Assembly (NCBI RefSeq): GCF_002291145.1
Contig: NZ_NTGE01000073.1
Location: 163,770-227,769, forward strand
Direction of reading: 5' to 3'
From: Streptomyces sp. SA15
GTDB lineage: Bacteria; Actinomycetota; Actinomycetes; Streptomycetales; Streptomycetaceae
DNA length: 64,000 nucleotides
Below the pieces are notes generated by a model. The model was not told the DNA's origin. It ran no database searches and saw nothing but the letters and a program-made list of their open reading frames with translations. A program made the position numbers and the translations under genes. Shown piece by piece: positions 1 through 7,174 of this stretch; within the stretch, counting starts at the first letter, position 1; every line of letters begins with the position of its first letter.

Positions 1-2
1 GC

Positions 3-134
3 TGTAGCGACGAAATGGGGAGGAAGGACACCAGCCGCGACCACATCGAGTACACGTGCGGCTGCTGTGGCACCGTCCTCGAAGTCGACGACCTCGGCCT
101 CGTCTGGGACATCCGCGAGAAGGCTGCCGCCTGA
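3..134 (+). CDS. Small Cys-rich phage protein, left end uncertain
   Basis: This frame is open to the window edge and stops at 132-134. A possible ATG lies at 15, giving 39 residues, but no ribosome binding site precedes it, so the gene may begin outside the window. The readable part contains a CGCC cluster (TCGCCGTVLEVDD), suggesting half of a metal-binding ribbon, and a C-terminal WDIREKAAA. I do not recognise the family. It ends exactly where the opposite-strand gene also ends, a convergent arrangement. Function unknown. Confidence 0.45.
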   Translation, partial: CSDEMGRKDTSRDHIEYTCGCCGTVLEVDDLGLVWDIREKAAA

Positions 135-374
135 TCAGCCGGACACGCCAGGGCCCCGACCGTCACCGTCCTCGGTCCGGGCCTTCGTCGCGGGTACGGC
201 CCGTGCCATCCATCGGTTGTCGGACAGCAGCCTCGGCAGCATGGCGGGTTGCAGTCCGAGCTGTTCGAGGAGCCGGAGTCCGGCCGCGCATTCCTGCTCG
301 GTGTCCGCCTGGACTGCGACATGCATGCGCGGCGCCAGTGCCATCGGCCCGGCGTTGTCAACCCTCTGGTGCAC
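135..374 (-). CDS. Small hypothetical phage protein
   Basis: A 79-residue protein read from a GTG (complement of 372-374). The sequence looks like a real folded domain: a beta-strand-like RMHVAVQAD, an amphipathic helix around EQECAAGLRLLEQLG, then PRLLSDNRWMARAVPAT, and a low-complexity acidic tail. No catalytic motif is visible and I cannot name the family. It converges on the small Cys-rich gene and diverges from the Zn-ribbon gene at 421. It is the only leftward gene in the first 24 kb, and could be a shadow. Confidence 0.5.
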   Translation of the reverse strand: MHQRVDNAGPMALAPRMHVAVQADTEQECAAGLRLLEQLGLQPAMLPRLLSDNRWMARAVPATKARTEDGDGRGPGVSG

Positions 375-420
375 AATTAACCCAGCGTCACCAGCAGCCC
401 CGCCGCACCGAGGAGCCGCC

Positions 421-1065
421 GTGCACGACCAGCCCCCGCTCGCCGACTACCAGTGGCCCACCTGCGGCTGCGGCCGGCAACTCCGGCAGGACGAACTCGG
501 GCGCGTCGCCTGCCGCCCCTGCCAGGAGCGAGCCGACCAGGCCCTCCGGCAACTCCTCGGACTCGACGGCCTGTACGCCCGCCTCGCCACCGTCCTCACG
601 CCCGGCCGGGGCGGCGACGGGACGATCGTGTCGACCTCCCGCACCGCACCCCTCCCGCTCCGCCTCGAACCGTTGTCGCTGATGTCCCGCGGTGGCGTCG
701 TCACCGTGCTGCAGACGTGGCTCGTCGACTGGCACGAGTTGCTGGGCTGGCGGTATCCGCGCTGGAACGGCGGTCTGCAGCAGCAGTTGGACGACGCGGT
801 GCGGGCGCTGCGGATGAACCTTGAATGGGCGGCCAGCAACCACCCGGCGTTCTGGGAGTTCTCCGTCGAAGTCGTCGCCCTGGTCCGGCAGTGCGAGCGG
901 CAGGTCACCGGGGAACGCAAGGAGCGGCCTATCGCCGTCGCCTGCCCCTGCGGAGCGACACTCCGCGTCACCGTCTCCACCCCCGGCGCCCGCTGCTACG
1001 GCTGCGACACCCAGTACGCGCGAACCCAGATCCTCGACCTGCCCCTCGCATCCAGGGCTGCCTGA
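421..1065 (+). CDS. Zn-ribbon protein, phage accessory
   Basis: A 214-residue protein. I chose the GTG at 421 because a GAGGAG ribosome binding site lies a few bases upstream (about 411-416), although the frame is open further left. It has two Cys clusters: CGCGRQLRQDELGRVACRPC near residues 17-37 and CPCGATLR...CYGC near the C-terminus, both shaped like zinc ribbons. The middle is helical and rich in Trp (LVDWHELLGWRYPRWN). This suggests a nucleic-acid or protein-binding role, but none is established. The next gene encodes a helix-turn-helix protein, so a regulatory role is possible. Confidence 0.75.
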   Translation: MHDQPPLADYQWPTCGCGRQLRQDELGRVACRPCQERADQALRQLLGLDGLYARLATVLTPGRGGDGTIVSTSRTAPLPLRLEPLSLMSRGGVVTVLQTWLVDWHELLGWRYPRWNGGLQQQLDDAVRALRMNLEWAASNHPAFWEFSVEVVALVRQCERQVTGERKERPIAVACPCGATLRVTVSTPGARCYGCDTQYARTQILDLPLASRAA

Positions 1066-1087
1066 GCCCAAAACCCTTAACCACAAC

Positions 1088-1117
1088 TTGACAGTTCACC
1101 TGCACCGAAGTCATGAT
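1088..1117 (+). promoter_or_regulatory. Predicted sigma-70-type promoter
   Basis: A perfect -35 TTGACA at 1088-1093 is followed after 18 bp by CATGAT (1112-1117, 4 of 6 consensus bases). It would start transcription near 1124, upstream of a strong hairpin (1143-1170) and the helix-turn-helix gene at 1193. Confidence 0.45.
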
Positions 1118-1142
1118 CTGCTCAACTAGCCTTCGTGCGCCT

Positions 1143-1170
1143 TGAGGCCCACCCCAACCGGTGGGCCTCA
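1143..1170 (+). terminator. 11-bp hairpin in the leader of the helix-turn-helix gene
   Basis: TGAGGCCCACC (1143-1153) pairs perfectly with GGTGGGCCTCA (1160-1170) across a 6-nt loop. There is no U tract. It lies between the predicted promoter and the start codon at 1193, so it may act as an attenuator or as the terminator of a very short transcript. Confidence 0.5.
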
Positions 1171-1192
1171 GTCATACCCCAGGGGGTGAACG

Positions 1193-1405
1193 ATGCCCCT
1201 CGCCCTCATCTCAGCCCAAGACGCCGCCTGGTACACCGGCCGCCGCGTCGGAACCATCTGGCGCTGGGCATCCGAAGGACGCATCACCAGCCACAACGGC
1301 CGCTACGACGTGCGCGAACTGCCGGGCAAGACAGTTGACGAGTTCGGCGAAGTCCATCTCGGCGACCCGCCACCACTGCCGCAACGCGCACCCAAGGCCG
1401 CCTGA
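1193..1405 (+). CDS. Helix-turn-helix DNA-binding protein (excisionase/MerR-like fold)
   Basis: A 70-residue protein starting at ATG 1193 behind an AGGGGG ribosome binding site. The N-terminal half, ISAQDAAWYTGRRVGTIW then RWASEGRIT, has the spacing of the excisionase/MerR-type winged helix: recognition of an aa-AAxxxG turn, then WxxxGRI and a wing (HNGRYDVREL). Small proteins of this kind act as directionality factors for integrases or as local repressors. Its own promoter and leader hairpin point to separate regulation. Which recombinase it would assist is unknown. Confidence 0.75.
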   Translation: MPLALISAQDAAWYTGRRVGTIWRWASEGRITSHNGRYDVRELPGKTVDEFGEVHLGDPPPLPQRAPKAA

Positions 1406-1517
1406 ACGCCCTGCCGCCCGACCGGCTCCGGACGTCACAACACGGCCACACAGCCCCCATGCGGCCTCCACGCAGCGCATGATGCCCCCTCAGCTCCACC
1501 GCGTCCTTGGGGGGACC

Positions 1518-1994
1518 ATGCGCACCCGTACAGCCCTGCCCGCCGTCCTGCTTGCCCTCGCCGCCTTCACGGCCGGCTGTTCCGGCGGCGACGACGGCGC
1601 CTTCGCCGACGAACCAGCCTGCAAGAAGGCCCTCGCCACGCAGCTCGAAGACGCCATCGCTAAGGGCGACGACGCACCCGAAGGCAAGCAGCCCATCACT
1701 TGCGTCGGGATCAGCACCAAGAAACTGGAGCAGATCACCGGCGAGCTCATGACCGAGCAGCTCGGCAAGAGCATCGAGAGCGCCCTACCCAGCCCCACCG
1801 AGGCCACCGAGCCCGCCGGGCTCACAGACGAATGCCGGGCCTGGATCGAGAGCGAACTCCTCGACGCCTCCGAAAGCATCGACGCCACCCCCGGCTACAA
1901 CGCCTGCGGCCACATGTCCGACGCCGAACTCGACGCCGCCATCGACACCGTCACCGACGAGCTGATCGACCAGGGCGCTACCCCCGCATCCTGA
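1518..1994 (+). CDS. Secreted lipoprotein, hypothetical
   Basis: A 158-residue protein from ATG 1518 behind GGGGGGA. The N-terminus is a lipoprotein signal: MRTRTA, a hydrophobic core (PAVLLALAAFTA) and a lipobox ending at Cys around residue 21 (TAGCSGG). The mature part is acidic and has further Cys at EPACKKA, PITCVG, DECRAW and YNACGH, enough for two disulfides, with an internally repeated acidic helical layout. Phage-borne lipoproteins can mediate superinfection exclusion in other systems; here that is only an idea. No enzyme motif is seen. Confidence 0.75.
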   Translation: MRTRTALPAVLLALAAFTAGCSGGDDGAFADEPACKKALATQLEDAIAKGDDAPEGKQPITCVGISTKKLEQITGELMTEQLGKSIESALPSPTEATEPAGLTDECRAWIESELLDASESIDATPGYNACGHMSDAELDAAIDTVTDELIDQGATPAS

Positions 1995-2017
1995 CCGCAG
2001 TACAGGAGGTGGCGCCC

Positions 2018-2308
2018 GTGGTCGGCAACCCGCGCAACGGGCGCCCCTACCGCCGCCTCTGCGAGCAGCAGCGCGCCCTTGGCCTCCCCTGCTGGTGGTG
2101 CGGCGAACCCATCCGCTACGACATCACCGGCCCCCTCGCAGGCCGTCACCGCGACGCCTTCACCCTCGACCACGCCGTCCCCCTCTCACGCGGCGGCAAC
2201 CTCCTCAACCCGGCCAACGCCCGCAGCGCGCACCGCCGCTGCAACAGCGCCCGCGGCAACCGCACCGACGCCAAGCGCCAGCCAGTCCGCGCCTCACGGA
2301 AGTGGTGA
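2018..2308 (+). CDS. HNH endonuclease
   Basis: A 96-residue protein from GTG 2018, chosen because AGGAGGT lies at 2004-2010. It carries the Cys-type HNH core: CWWCGEPI (CxxC), FTLDHAVPLSRGG (the catalytic DH), then NPANARSAHRRCN (the second His with N and H), and a basic C-terminus. HNH nucleases near the terminase are usual in cos-type siphoviruses and in several phages are needed for terminase-dependent end cutting. It lies 1.2 kb before the small terminase, with small genes between, which fits a packaging role. Confidence 0.88.
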   Translation: MVGNPRNGRPYRRLCEQQRALGLPCWWCGEPIRYDITGPLAGRHRDAFTLDHAVPLSRGGNLLNPANARSAHRRCNSARGNRTDAKRQPVRASRKW

Positions 2309-2310
2309 CC

Positions 2311-2526
2311 ATGGCCGTGCCCGCCCGCGCCGTTCCGTTCATCCTGCGCCTGGCCGACGGCCGCACATGGGGAGGCGCTGAGTTCCCCGGCGGCTTCCTC
2401 TGCCTGCACCACCCTGATGAACTGAACGTGTGCACGATCGCCGTGTCGCTCGGCGCCCTGCTTGTCGATCAGCAGCCCGGTGACCCGCTGCACGGCGCCG
2501 AGGTGATCGAACGAGAGTGGTGGTGA
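2311..2526 (+). CDS. Hypothetical phage protein
   Basis: A 71-residue protein from ATG 2311, two bases after the HNH stop. The sequence FILRLADGRTWGGAEFPGGFLCLHHPDELN reads like a compact beta-rich domain, followed by TIAVSLGALLVDQQPGDPLHGAEVIEREWW. It distantly recalls the leftward protein at 24993-25280, which also has an 'LxxGRxxWGG' strand, so the two may share a fold. No catalytic residues stand out. It overlaps or abuts the next gene, suggesting coupled translation. Confidence 0.6.
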   Translation: MAVPARAVPFILRLADGRTWGGAEFPGGFLCLHHPDELNVCTIAVSLGALLVDQQPGDPLHGAEVIEREWW

Positions 2527-2528
2527 CC

Positions 2529-2717
2529 ATGGCATCAGGCGACACCACGGGAACGGCTCAGTGCCCCGAGTGCCACGAGTCCGTGGAGTTCCCTGTGCGT
2601 GCCCGACACCGCAGCAGGACCGAGGTTGAGGTCTCCGTGGATCTCGACCCCGTGCGCGAGCACGTTGCCAGCCACGCGGCGCGCTACGTGACGGAGCTGC
2701 CCCCGACGGCGAGGTGA
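2529..2717 (+). CDS. Small Cys-containing phage protein
   Basis: A 62-residue protein from ATG 2529; a GTG at 2517 in the same frame would add four residues. It has a single CPECHESVEFPVRARH motif, one half of a zinc ribbon, in which the CxxC and the following His could bind metal, then an alternating charged segment (TEVEVSVDLDPVREHVASH). It resembles short zinc-finger proteins common in actinobacterial mobile elements. Gene order suggests co-transcription with the P-loop gene 6 bp downstream. Function unknown. Confidence 0.6.
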   Translation: MASGDTTGTAQCPECHESVEFPVRARHRSRTEVEVSVDLDPVREHVASHAARYVTELPPTAR

Positions 2718-2723
2718 CGCACC

Positions 2724-3167
2724 GTGCTGTACGTCGTCACCGGCCCGCCGGCCGCAGGCAAGTCCAGCTGGATCGATGCGCGCGCCCGGCCCTCGGACAT
2801 CGTCATCGACCTGGACCGCATCACCCAGGCCCTGATGGGCCCCGGCGCCCCCGCCTGGTCCCAGCACCCCATCGCCATGAAGGTCGCTCACCGCGCCCGG
2901 TACGCCGCCATCGACGAGGCCGTGAAGCACCTCGACGAGGTCGACGTGTACCTGATCCACACCATGCCCAGCGCCAAGTGGCTGGCCCGCTACCGGAGTC
3001 ACGGTGCCGAGGTGGTGGCGGTGGACCCGGGCAAGGACATCGTGATGCAGCGGGTCAGGGACATGCGCGCGCCAGGACTACAGGCTGTGGCGACGCGCTG
3101 GTACGCACGGCAGGCCAAGCAGCGCAGCGAACACCGAGTCACACGGCAGGCGTCGCGAAGCTGGTGA
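2724..3167 (+). CDS. P-loop NTPase / kinase-like phage protein
   Basis: A 147-residue protein from GTG 2724. It opens with a classical Walker A motif, YVVTGPPAAGKSSW (residues 3-16), followed by IVIDLDRI, a likely Walker-B/nucleobase strand with acidic residues. VDVYLIHTMPSAKW and VVAVDPGKDIVMQRV follow the layout of small P-loop kinases. Similar short ATP-binding proteins are common next to phage HNH and terminase genes. The substrate cannot be told; a polynucleotide-kinase-like or unknown phosphotransfer role are both possible. Confidence 0.8.
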   Translation: MLYVVTGPPAAGKSSWIDARARPSDIVIDLDRITQALMGPGAPAWSQHPIAMKVAHRARYAAIDEAVKHLDEVDVYLIHTMPSAKWLARYRSHGAEVVAVDPGKDIVMQRVRDMRAPGLQAVATRWYARQAKQRSEHRVTRQASRSW

Positions 3168-3488
3168 CCGACTCGCCCAGGGCGACGCCGGCCATGTGCC
3201 CTTGCGACGCCGCCGCACCGTCTCCCCCGGCAGAGCAGCCAGAGGGAGTGCATACGGTGACTGGCCAGGGCTCGGCCGGGGGACGGGCCCGGTCGGCGGG
3301 CGATCGGACCGCGTGGGAGGGGGGCCCGAGTCCATCGTGAAATTCGGAGGACCGGGCGACCCAAACGCCCTTCTCGCCCGATTTTTTGCGCGGCGATTTT
3401 GAAAGATCAATTCGCGTGAACCCGGTTCTACTGTTTTAGCGGCCGTCACTCAGCGTGATGTGACGTTCCGTCACCGTCGGGGGTGATC
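3168..3488. other. Non-coding gap before small terminase; possible cos/packaging region
   Basis: No supported gene in these 321 bp. The gap contains the terminator at 3353-3387, then an AT-rich pocket (about 3381-3412) and an imperfect palindrome GAACCCGGTTC (3417-3427). Gaps of this kind directly before the small terminase gene are where cos sites and terminase-binding sites lie in many cos phages; this is inferred from position only. Confidence 0.4.
3353..3387 (+). terminator. Rho-independent terminator before the terminase genes
   Basis: CGGGCGA (3353-3359) pairs with TCGCCCG (3374-3380) and is followed by ATTTTTT (3381-3387), rare in this GC-rich DNA. It would end the early/accessory transcript upstream of the packaging genes. 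Confidence 0.7.
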
Positions 3489-3764
3489 ATGGACGTCGCT
3501 GACAAGATCGCCGCCGAACTTGAAGATCTCCACGCCGATGAGACATCGCCCGGCATGGCGGCCGTCGCCCGCGATCTCGCTCAGGCGATCGACGACTCTG
3601 ACGCCCCCACCGCCAAGGCCGTCGTCGCCGACAAGCTCCGCTCGATCATGGCCGACCTGCGCAAGCTGGCGCCCGTTGAGGTGAAGGGGGATGCCGTCGA
3701 TGACGTTGGTCGCAAGCGAGCAGAGCGTCGAGCCGCCCTCCAGCAGCAGACAGCCGGTGAGTGA
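3489..3764 (+). CDS. Terminase small subunit
   Basis: A 91-residue, acidic, helical protein directly upstream of the large terminase. I chose ATG 3489 because GGGGG at 3479-3483 is a suitable ribosome binding site; GTG 3483 is possible. The sequence (MDVADKIAAELEDLHADE...MAAVARDLAQAIDDSD...VVADKLRSIMADLRKLAP) is a run of three to four amphipathic helices, the pattern of the small terminases of actinobacteriophages. It would recognise phage DNA and deliver it to the large subunit. Its 3' end overlaps the next gene, indicating translational coupling. Confidence 0.75.
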   Translation: MDVADKIAAELEDLHADETSPGMAAVARDLAQAIDDSDAPTAKAVVADKLRSIMADLRKLAPVEVKGDAVDDVGRKRAERRAALQQQTAGE

Positions 3765-5238
3765 CGGCACCGTCTACGGCAATCAGCGGCCCCGCATCTT
3801 CACGGTGCCCGGCCTCGCCCTGTCGAGCGCGGGCGAGGAGGCCGTCGAGTTGGCGGCCCGCGCGGGGCTGAGGCTGGATCCGTGGCAGCAGTTCGTTCTC
3901 GACCAGGGGATGGGGGAGCGAGCCGACGGCAACTGGGCGGCCCCCGAGGTGGCGGTGAACGTCCCACGCCAGAACGGCAAGGGCGGCATCATCGAGGCCC
4001 GCGAGTTGTGGGGCCTGTTCGTCGGCGGCGAGCAGCTGATCCTGCACTCGGCGCACGAGTTCAAGACGGCGAAGAACGCGTTCAAGCGCATCGAACGCCT
4101 CATCCGGTCCTGCCCTGATCTGCATAAACGGGTCAAGCGGTATTGGCAGACTGTCGGCGAGGAAGGCATCGAGCTGCACAACGGGCAGCTACTCCGTTTC
4201 ATCGCCAGGAGCGGTGGCTCGGGCCGCGGCTTCACGGCGGACTGCATCATCCTCGACGAGGACATGATCCTCGGCGATGACGCGATGGGGGCGCTGGCGC
4301 CGACGCTGGCCGCAGTGGCCAACCCGCAAACCTGGTACCTGGGCAGCGCAGGGATCGGCCACCAGTCCGTGCAGCTTGGCCGGCTGCGGCGGCGCACGCT
4401 TGAGGCACTGGAGGCGGGCATACCGGATCCGACGCTCGCCTACTTTGAGTGGTCGATCAACGAGCATCGTGACGAGTGCCCGCGTGACTGCACGGAGCAC
4501 GACGATGTGGCCGCGGCGGAGTCGGTATTGAAATCGAACCCTGCGGTCGGGTACCGGCTGACGTTGGAGAAGTGCAAGAACGAGCGCCTGACCCTAGGGG
4601 ATGCGCTGTTCGCTCGTGAGCGGCTGGGTGCGGGCACGTATCCGTCGGATGGTTCGGACACGTGGCAGGTGATCGGTGAGGACGCCTGGCGGGCCCTGGC
4701 TGACGGCGACAGCCAGCCGGCCGATCCGGTGTGCTTCGCGATCGATGTGACGCCGGACCGGTCGCATGCCTCGATTTGCGTGGCCGCCGCGAACGGATCG
4801 GCCGTGCACGTTGAGGTCGTCGACAACCGGCCTGGGACGGGCTGGGTGGTGGAGCGGGCGAAGGATCTGCACGAGCGCTGGTCTCCCCGCTGCTGGGTGG
4901 TGGATGCGGGCAGCCCGGCAGGGTCGCTCATCGACAATCTGGAGGCCGCGCTCGGGGTTGAGGTGGTGAAGCCGAAGGTTCGCGAGATCGCGCAGGCTAC
5001 GGGCCAGTTCTACGACGCGGTAGCGGCTGGCGAGATCGTTCACCTGGACCAGGCACCGCTTGCGACGGCGCTGGCGGGCGCGCGGAAGCGAGATCTGGGT
5101 GAGGCGTGGGCGTGGGCCCGCCGCGGTGAGGGCGTGGATATCAGCCCGCTGGTGGCGGTGACGCTGGCCCGCTGGGGTCTGTCGGTCGAGTTGCAGGAGT
5201 CGGAGAGTCCGGCGGCGCCACTTGTGGCCTGGGGCTAG
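3700..5238 (+). CDS. Terminase large subunit (packaging ATPase and nuclease)
   Basis: About 512 residues. ATG 3700 is favoured over ATG 3691 because AAGGGGG (3684-3690) sits at proper distance only from 3700; a later GTG near 3760 is also possible. The ATPase half has the modified Walker A VNVPRQNGKGG near residue 90 and a Walker B IILDEDM near residue 185. The C-terminal half has the RNase-H-like nuclease pattern with acidic residues at FAIDVTPDRSH and CWVVDAG and near DISPLVAV. It cuts and pumps DNA into the prohead through the portal. Length is normal and no frameshift is seen. Confidence 0.95.
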   Translation: MTLVASEQSVEPPSSSRQPVSDGTVYGNQRPRIFTVPGLALSSAGEEAVELAARAGLRLDPWQQFVLDQGMGERADGNWAAPEVAVNVPRQNGKGGIIEARELWGLFVGGEQLILHSAHEFKTAKNAFKRIERLIRSCPDLHKRVKRYWQTVGEEGIELHNGQLLRFIARSGGSGRGFTADCIILDEDMILGDDAMGALAPTLAAVANPQTWYLGSAGIGHQSVQLGRLRRRTLEALEAGIPDPTLAYFEWSINEHRDECPRDCTEHDDVAAAESVLKSNPAVGYRLTLEKCKNERLTLGDALFARERLGAGTYPSDGSDTWQVIGEDAWRALADGDSQPADPVCFAIDVTPDRSHASICVAAANGSAVHVEVVDNRPGTGWVVERAKDLHERWSPRCWVVDAGSPAGSLIDNLEAALGVEVVKPKVREIAQATGQFYDAVAAGEIVHLDQAPLATALAGARKRDLGEAWAWARRGEGVDISPLVAVTLARWGLSVELQESESPAAPLVAWG

Positions 5239-5249
5239 GGAGGGTTGCG

Positions 5250-5483
5250 GTGGCTGTTCTTGAGCGGGTGCCGGTGGCGCGGATTTCGGCGGATGCGCGG
5301 GAGATCCGGTTCGGTCCGGTGGTGTTGACGCTGCTGGCCGGGGCGCTGTTCGGGCTGGGCTGGGTGGCGGCGAAGGTGTGCACGGTGGCGTGGGCGGTGC
5401 TGACGTGGACGTTCGCTGCGGTGCGAATCGGCTGGCAAGAGGGCATGGCCCGGCGTCCAGCGGGTGAGGAGCCGGTGCGGTGA
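5250..5483 (+). CDS. Small membrane protein
   Basis: A 77-residue protein from GTG 5250. After a short charged N-terminus there is one long hydrophobic stretch, about residues 23-55 (VVLTLLAGALFGLGWVAAKV then TVAWAVLTWTFAAV), enough for one or two membrane passes, then a basic tail. Small membrane proteins at this place between terminase and portal are frequent in Streptomyces phages, but their role is unknown. It overlaps the next gene by four bases (GTGA), so the two are probably co-translated. Confidence 0.7.
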   Translation: MAVLERVPVARISADAREIRFGPVVLTLLAGALFGLGWVAAKVCTVAWAVLTWTFAAVRIGWQEGMARRPAGEEPVR

Positions 5484-5737
5484 GCGAATTCCTGGACGCC
5501 GAAGACTTCGACCGGCTCGGCGCGGTGAAGCGCGTAGGGGCCTTCGTGCCCATCACGGCGCAGCAGCTGCTTGACGCTGGGCTGCCGTTGCCCGAGGGCA
5601 TGGAGCCGCCCCCGACCCCTCCGCGACCTTCGCTGTACCGGCGTTGGCGCTGGGGCTTCCTGGACGCTGTCCGCCGTATGCGTGAGCGCGTCGGTTTCTG
5701 GATCGCCGGTTACGAGCCCGACGACGGCGATTGGTAG
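5480..5737 (+). CDS. Hypothetical protein upstream of portal
   Basis: An 85-residue protein from GTG 5480, overlapping the preceding stop. It has an acidic helical N-terminus (MSEFLDAEDFDRL), a proline-rich centre (MEPPPTPPRPS) and a basic aromatic helix (YRRWRWGFLDAVRRMRERVGFWIAGY), ending in acidic residues. The composition suggests an adaptor that binds membrane or protein rather than an enzyme. I do not recognise a family. Its position just before the portal gene argues for a head-assembly or packaging accessory role. Confidence 0.65.
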   Translation: MSEFLDAEDFDRLGAVKRVGAFVPITAQQLLDAGLPLPEGMEPPPTPPRPSLYRRWRWGFLDAVRRMRERVGFWIAGYEPDDGDW

Positions 5738-5746
5738 GCGAACGCG

Positions 5747-7174
5747 ATGGCGAAGCTGCTGGAGAAGATCGCCGCCGCTCGGGCTCCGGCGCGTGGCCAG
5801 AAGGCGTTCTCGCAGCCGTTGGTCTGGTCGTTGGACAATCTGCGTTCGGCTCTGCTGCCGTCGGTGCTGCCGGACCGTGAGCGGATTGAGAACGAATTCG
5901 AGGGCTACGTCGAGGGAGCCTACAAGCGCAACGGCCCGGTGTTCGCGTGCATGCTGGCCCGCCAGATGGTGTTCTCCGAAGCCCGGCTGACGTGGAGGCA
6001 GGTCAGGAACGGCCGCCCGGGGGACCTGTTCGGGACGCAGGATCTTGCGCTGCTGGAGCAGCCGTGGCCGGGCGGCACGACGGGAGAACTCCTCGTCCGC
6101 ATGGTGCAGGACGCGGATCTGGCGGGGAACTTCTACGCTACGACCGCCGACGATGAGGGCCGGTTCGGGAAGCAGGCGACGGGTCCTGGGCGGCGTGTGG
6201 TGCGTATGCGCCCGGATTGGGTGACACTCGTCCTGGCCTCGCATTCAGGCGATCCTTACGCGCTGGATACGAAGGTTGTCGGCTACCTCTACGAGCCGAG
6301 GCCGCTGTCGATGGCTGGCGCCGGCCCGCCGACGGGGGCCAGTAGTGCGGTGCTGCTGCTGCCGGATGAGGTGGCGCACTTCTCGCCGATCCCTGACCCG
6401 GCTGCCCGATTCCGTGGGATGTCGTGGTTGACGCCGGTCCTGCGGGAGATCCAGTCGGACAACTCGGCGACGTCGCACAAGGATGCGGTGTTCCGGAATG
6501 CGGCGACGCCGTCGATGGTGGTGAAGTTCGCGCGGGAGACGACACCGGAGCTGTTCGACCAGTTCGTCACCCGGTTCAAGGCCTCCCATCAGGGCGTGGA
6601 CAACGCTTTCAAGACCTTGTTCTTGGGGGGCGGGGCGGACGTCACACCGCTGACGTTCGACTTCCGGCAGTTGGAGTTTTCGCAGACGCAGGGCAAGGGC
6701 GAGTCCCGGATTGCCTCGGCAGCCGGTGTGCCGCCGTCGTGGGTGGGCTTCTCTGAGGGCTTGCAGGGCAGCGCGCTGAACGCGGGCAACTTCGGTGCGG
6801 CCAGGCGCCGTTTCGCGGACGGCACGATCCGCCCATTGTGGAGGCAGGCCTCTGCGGCGCTGCAGGTGCTCGTGCCGGCGCCGACGGGGGCGCAGCTCTG
6901 GTACGACGGCCGCGACATCGCGTTCCTGCGTGAGGACCGCAAGGACGCGGCGGAGATCCAGCGGGAGCAGGCCTCTACGATCCGGCAGCTCACCGATGCG
7001 GGCTACACCCCGGCGAGCGTTGTCGCCGCTGTGCAGGCGGAGGACTGGAGCCTCCTTGCTCATACCGGTCTTTACAGCGTGCAGCTCCAGCGGCCCGGCG
7101 TTGACCAGTTCGGAAGACCTACCGCTTCAGGCGGTTCACCAGATGACTCGGATGACGCCGAGGAGGGGCAGTGA
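5747..7174 (+). CDS. Portal protein (HK97 family)
   Basis: A 475-residue protein of the size and layout of HK97-type portals, located between terminase and protease. Recognisable parts are the N-terminal SLDNLRSALLP, the conserved YKRNGPVFACMLARQMVF, the stem region SWLTPVLREIQSDNSATSHKDAVFRNAATPS and the GVPPSWVGFSEGLQGSALN segment. It forms the dodecameric ring through which DNA enters. Near the C-terminus (nt 6995-7057) it has a short motif, DAGYTPxSVxAAVQAxDWxL, that recurs in the protease protein encoded next. The C-terminal tail is Asp-rich. Stop and following start are adjacent. Confidence 0.95.
   Translation: MAKLLEKIAAARAPARGQKAFSQPLVWSLDNLRSALLPSVLPDRERIENEFEGYVEGAYKRNGPVFACMLARQMVFSEARLTWRQVRNGRPGDLFGTQDLALLEQPWPGGTTGELLVRMVQDADLAGNFYATTADDEGRFGKQATGPGRRVVRMRPDWVTLVLASHSGDPYALDTKVVGYLYEPRPLSMAGAGPPTGASSAVLLLPDEVAHFSPIPDPAARFRGMSWLTPVLREIQSDNSATSHKDAVFRNAATPSMVVKFARETTPELFDQFVTRFKASHQGVDNAFKTLFLGGGADVTPLTFDFRQLEFSQTQGKGESRIASAAGVPPSWVGFSEGLQGSALNAGNFGAARRRFADGTIRPLWRQASAALQVLVPAPTGAQLWYDGRDIAFLREDRKDAAEIQREQASTIRQLTDAGYTPASVVAAVQAEDWSLLAHTGLYSVQLQRPGVDQFGRPTASGGSPDDSDDAEEGQ

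Noticed and set aside
2714..3340. Long frame overlapping the P-loop gene
   Set aside because: It is a shifted reading of the P-loop gene followed by low-complexity sequence into the terminator gap; no start site.
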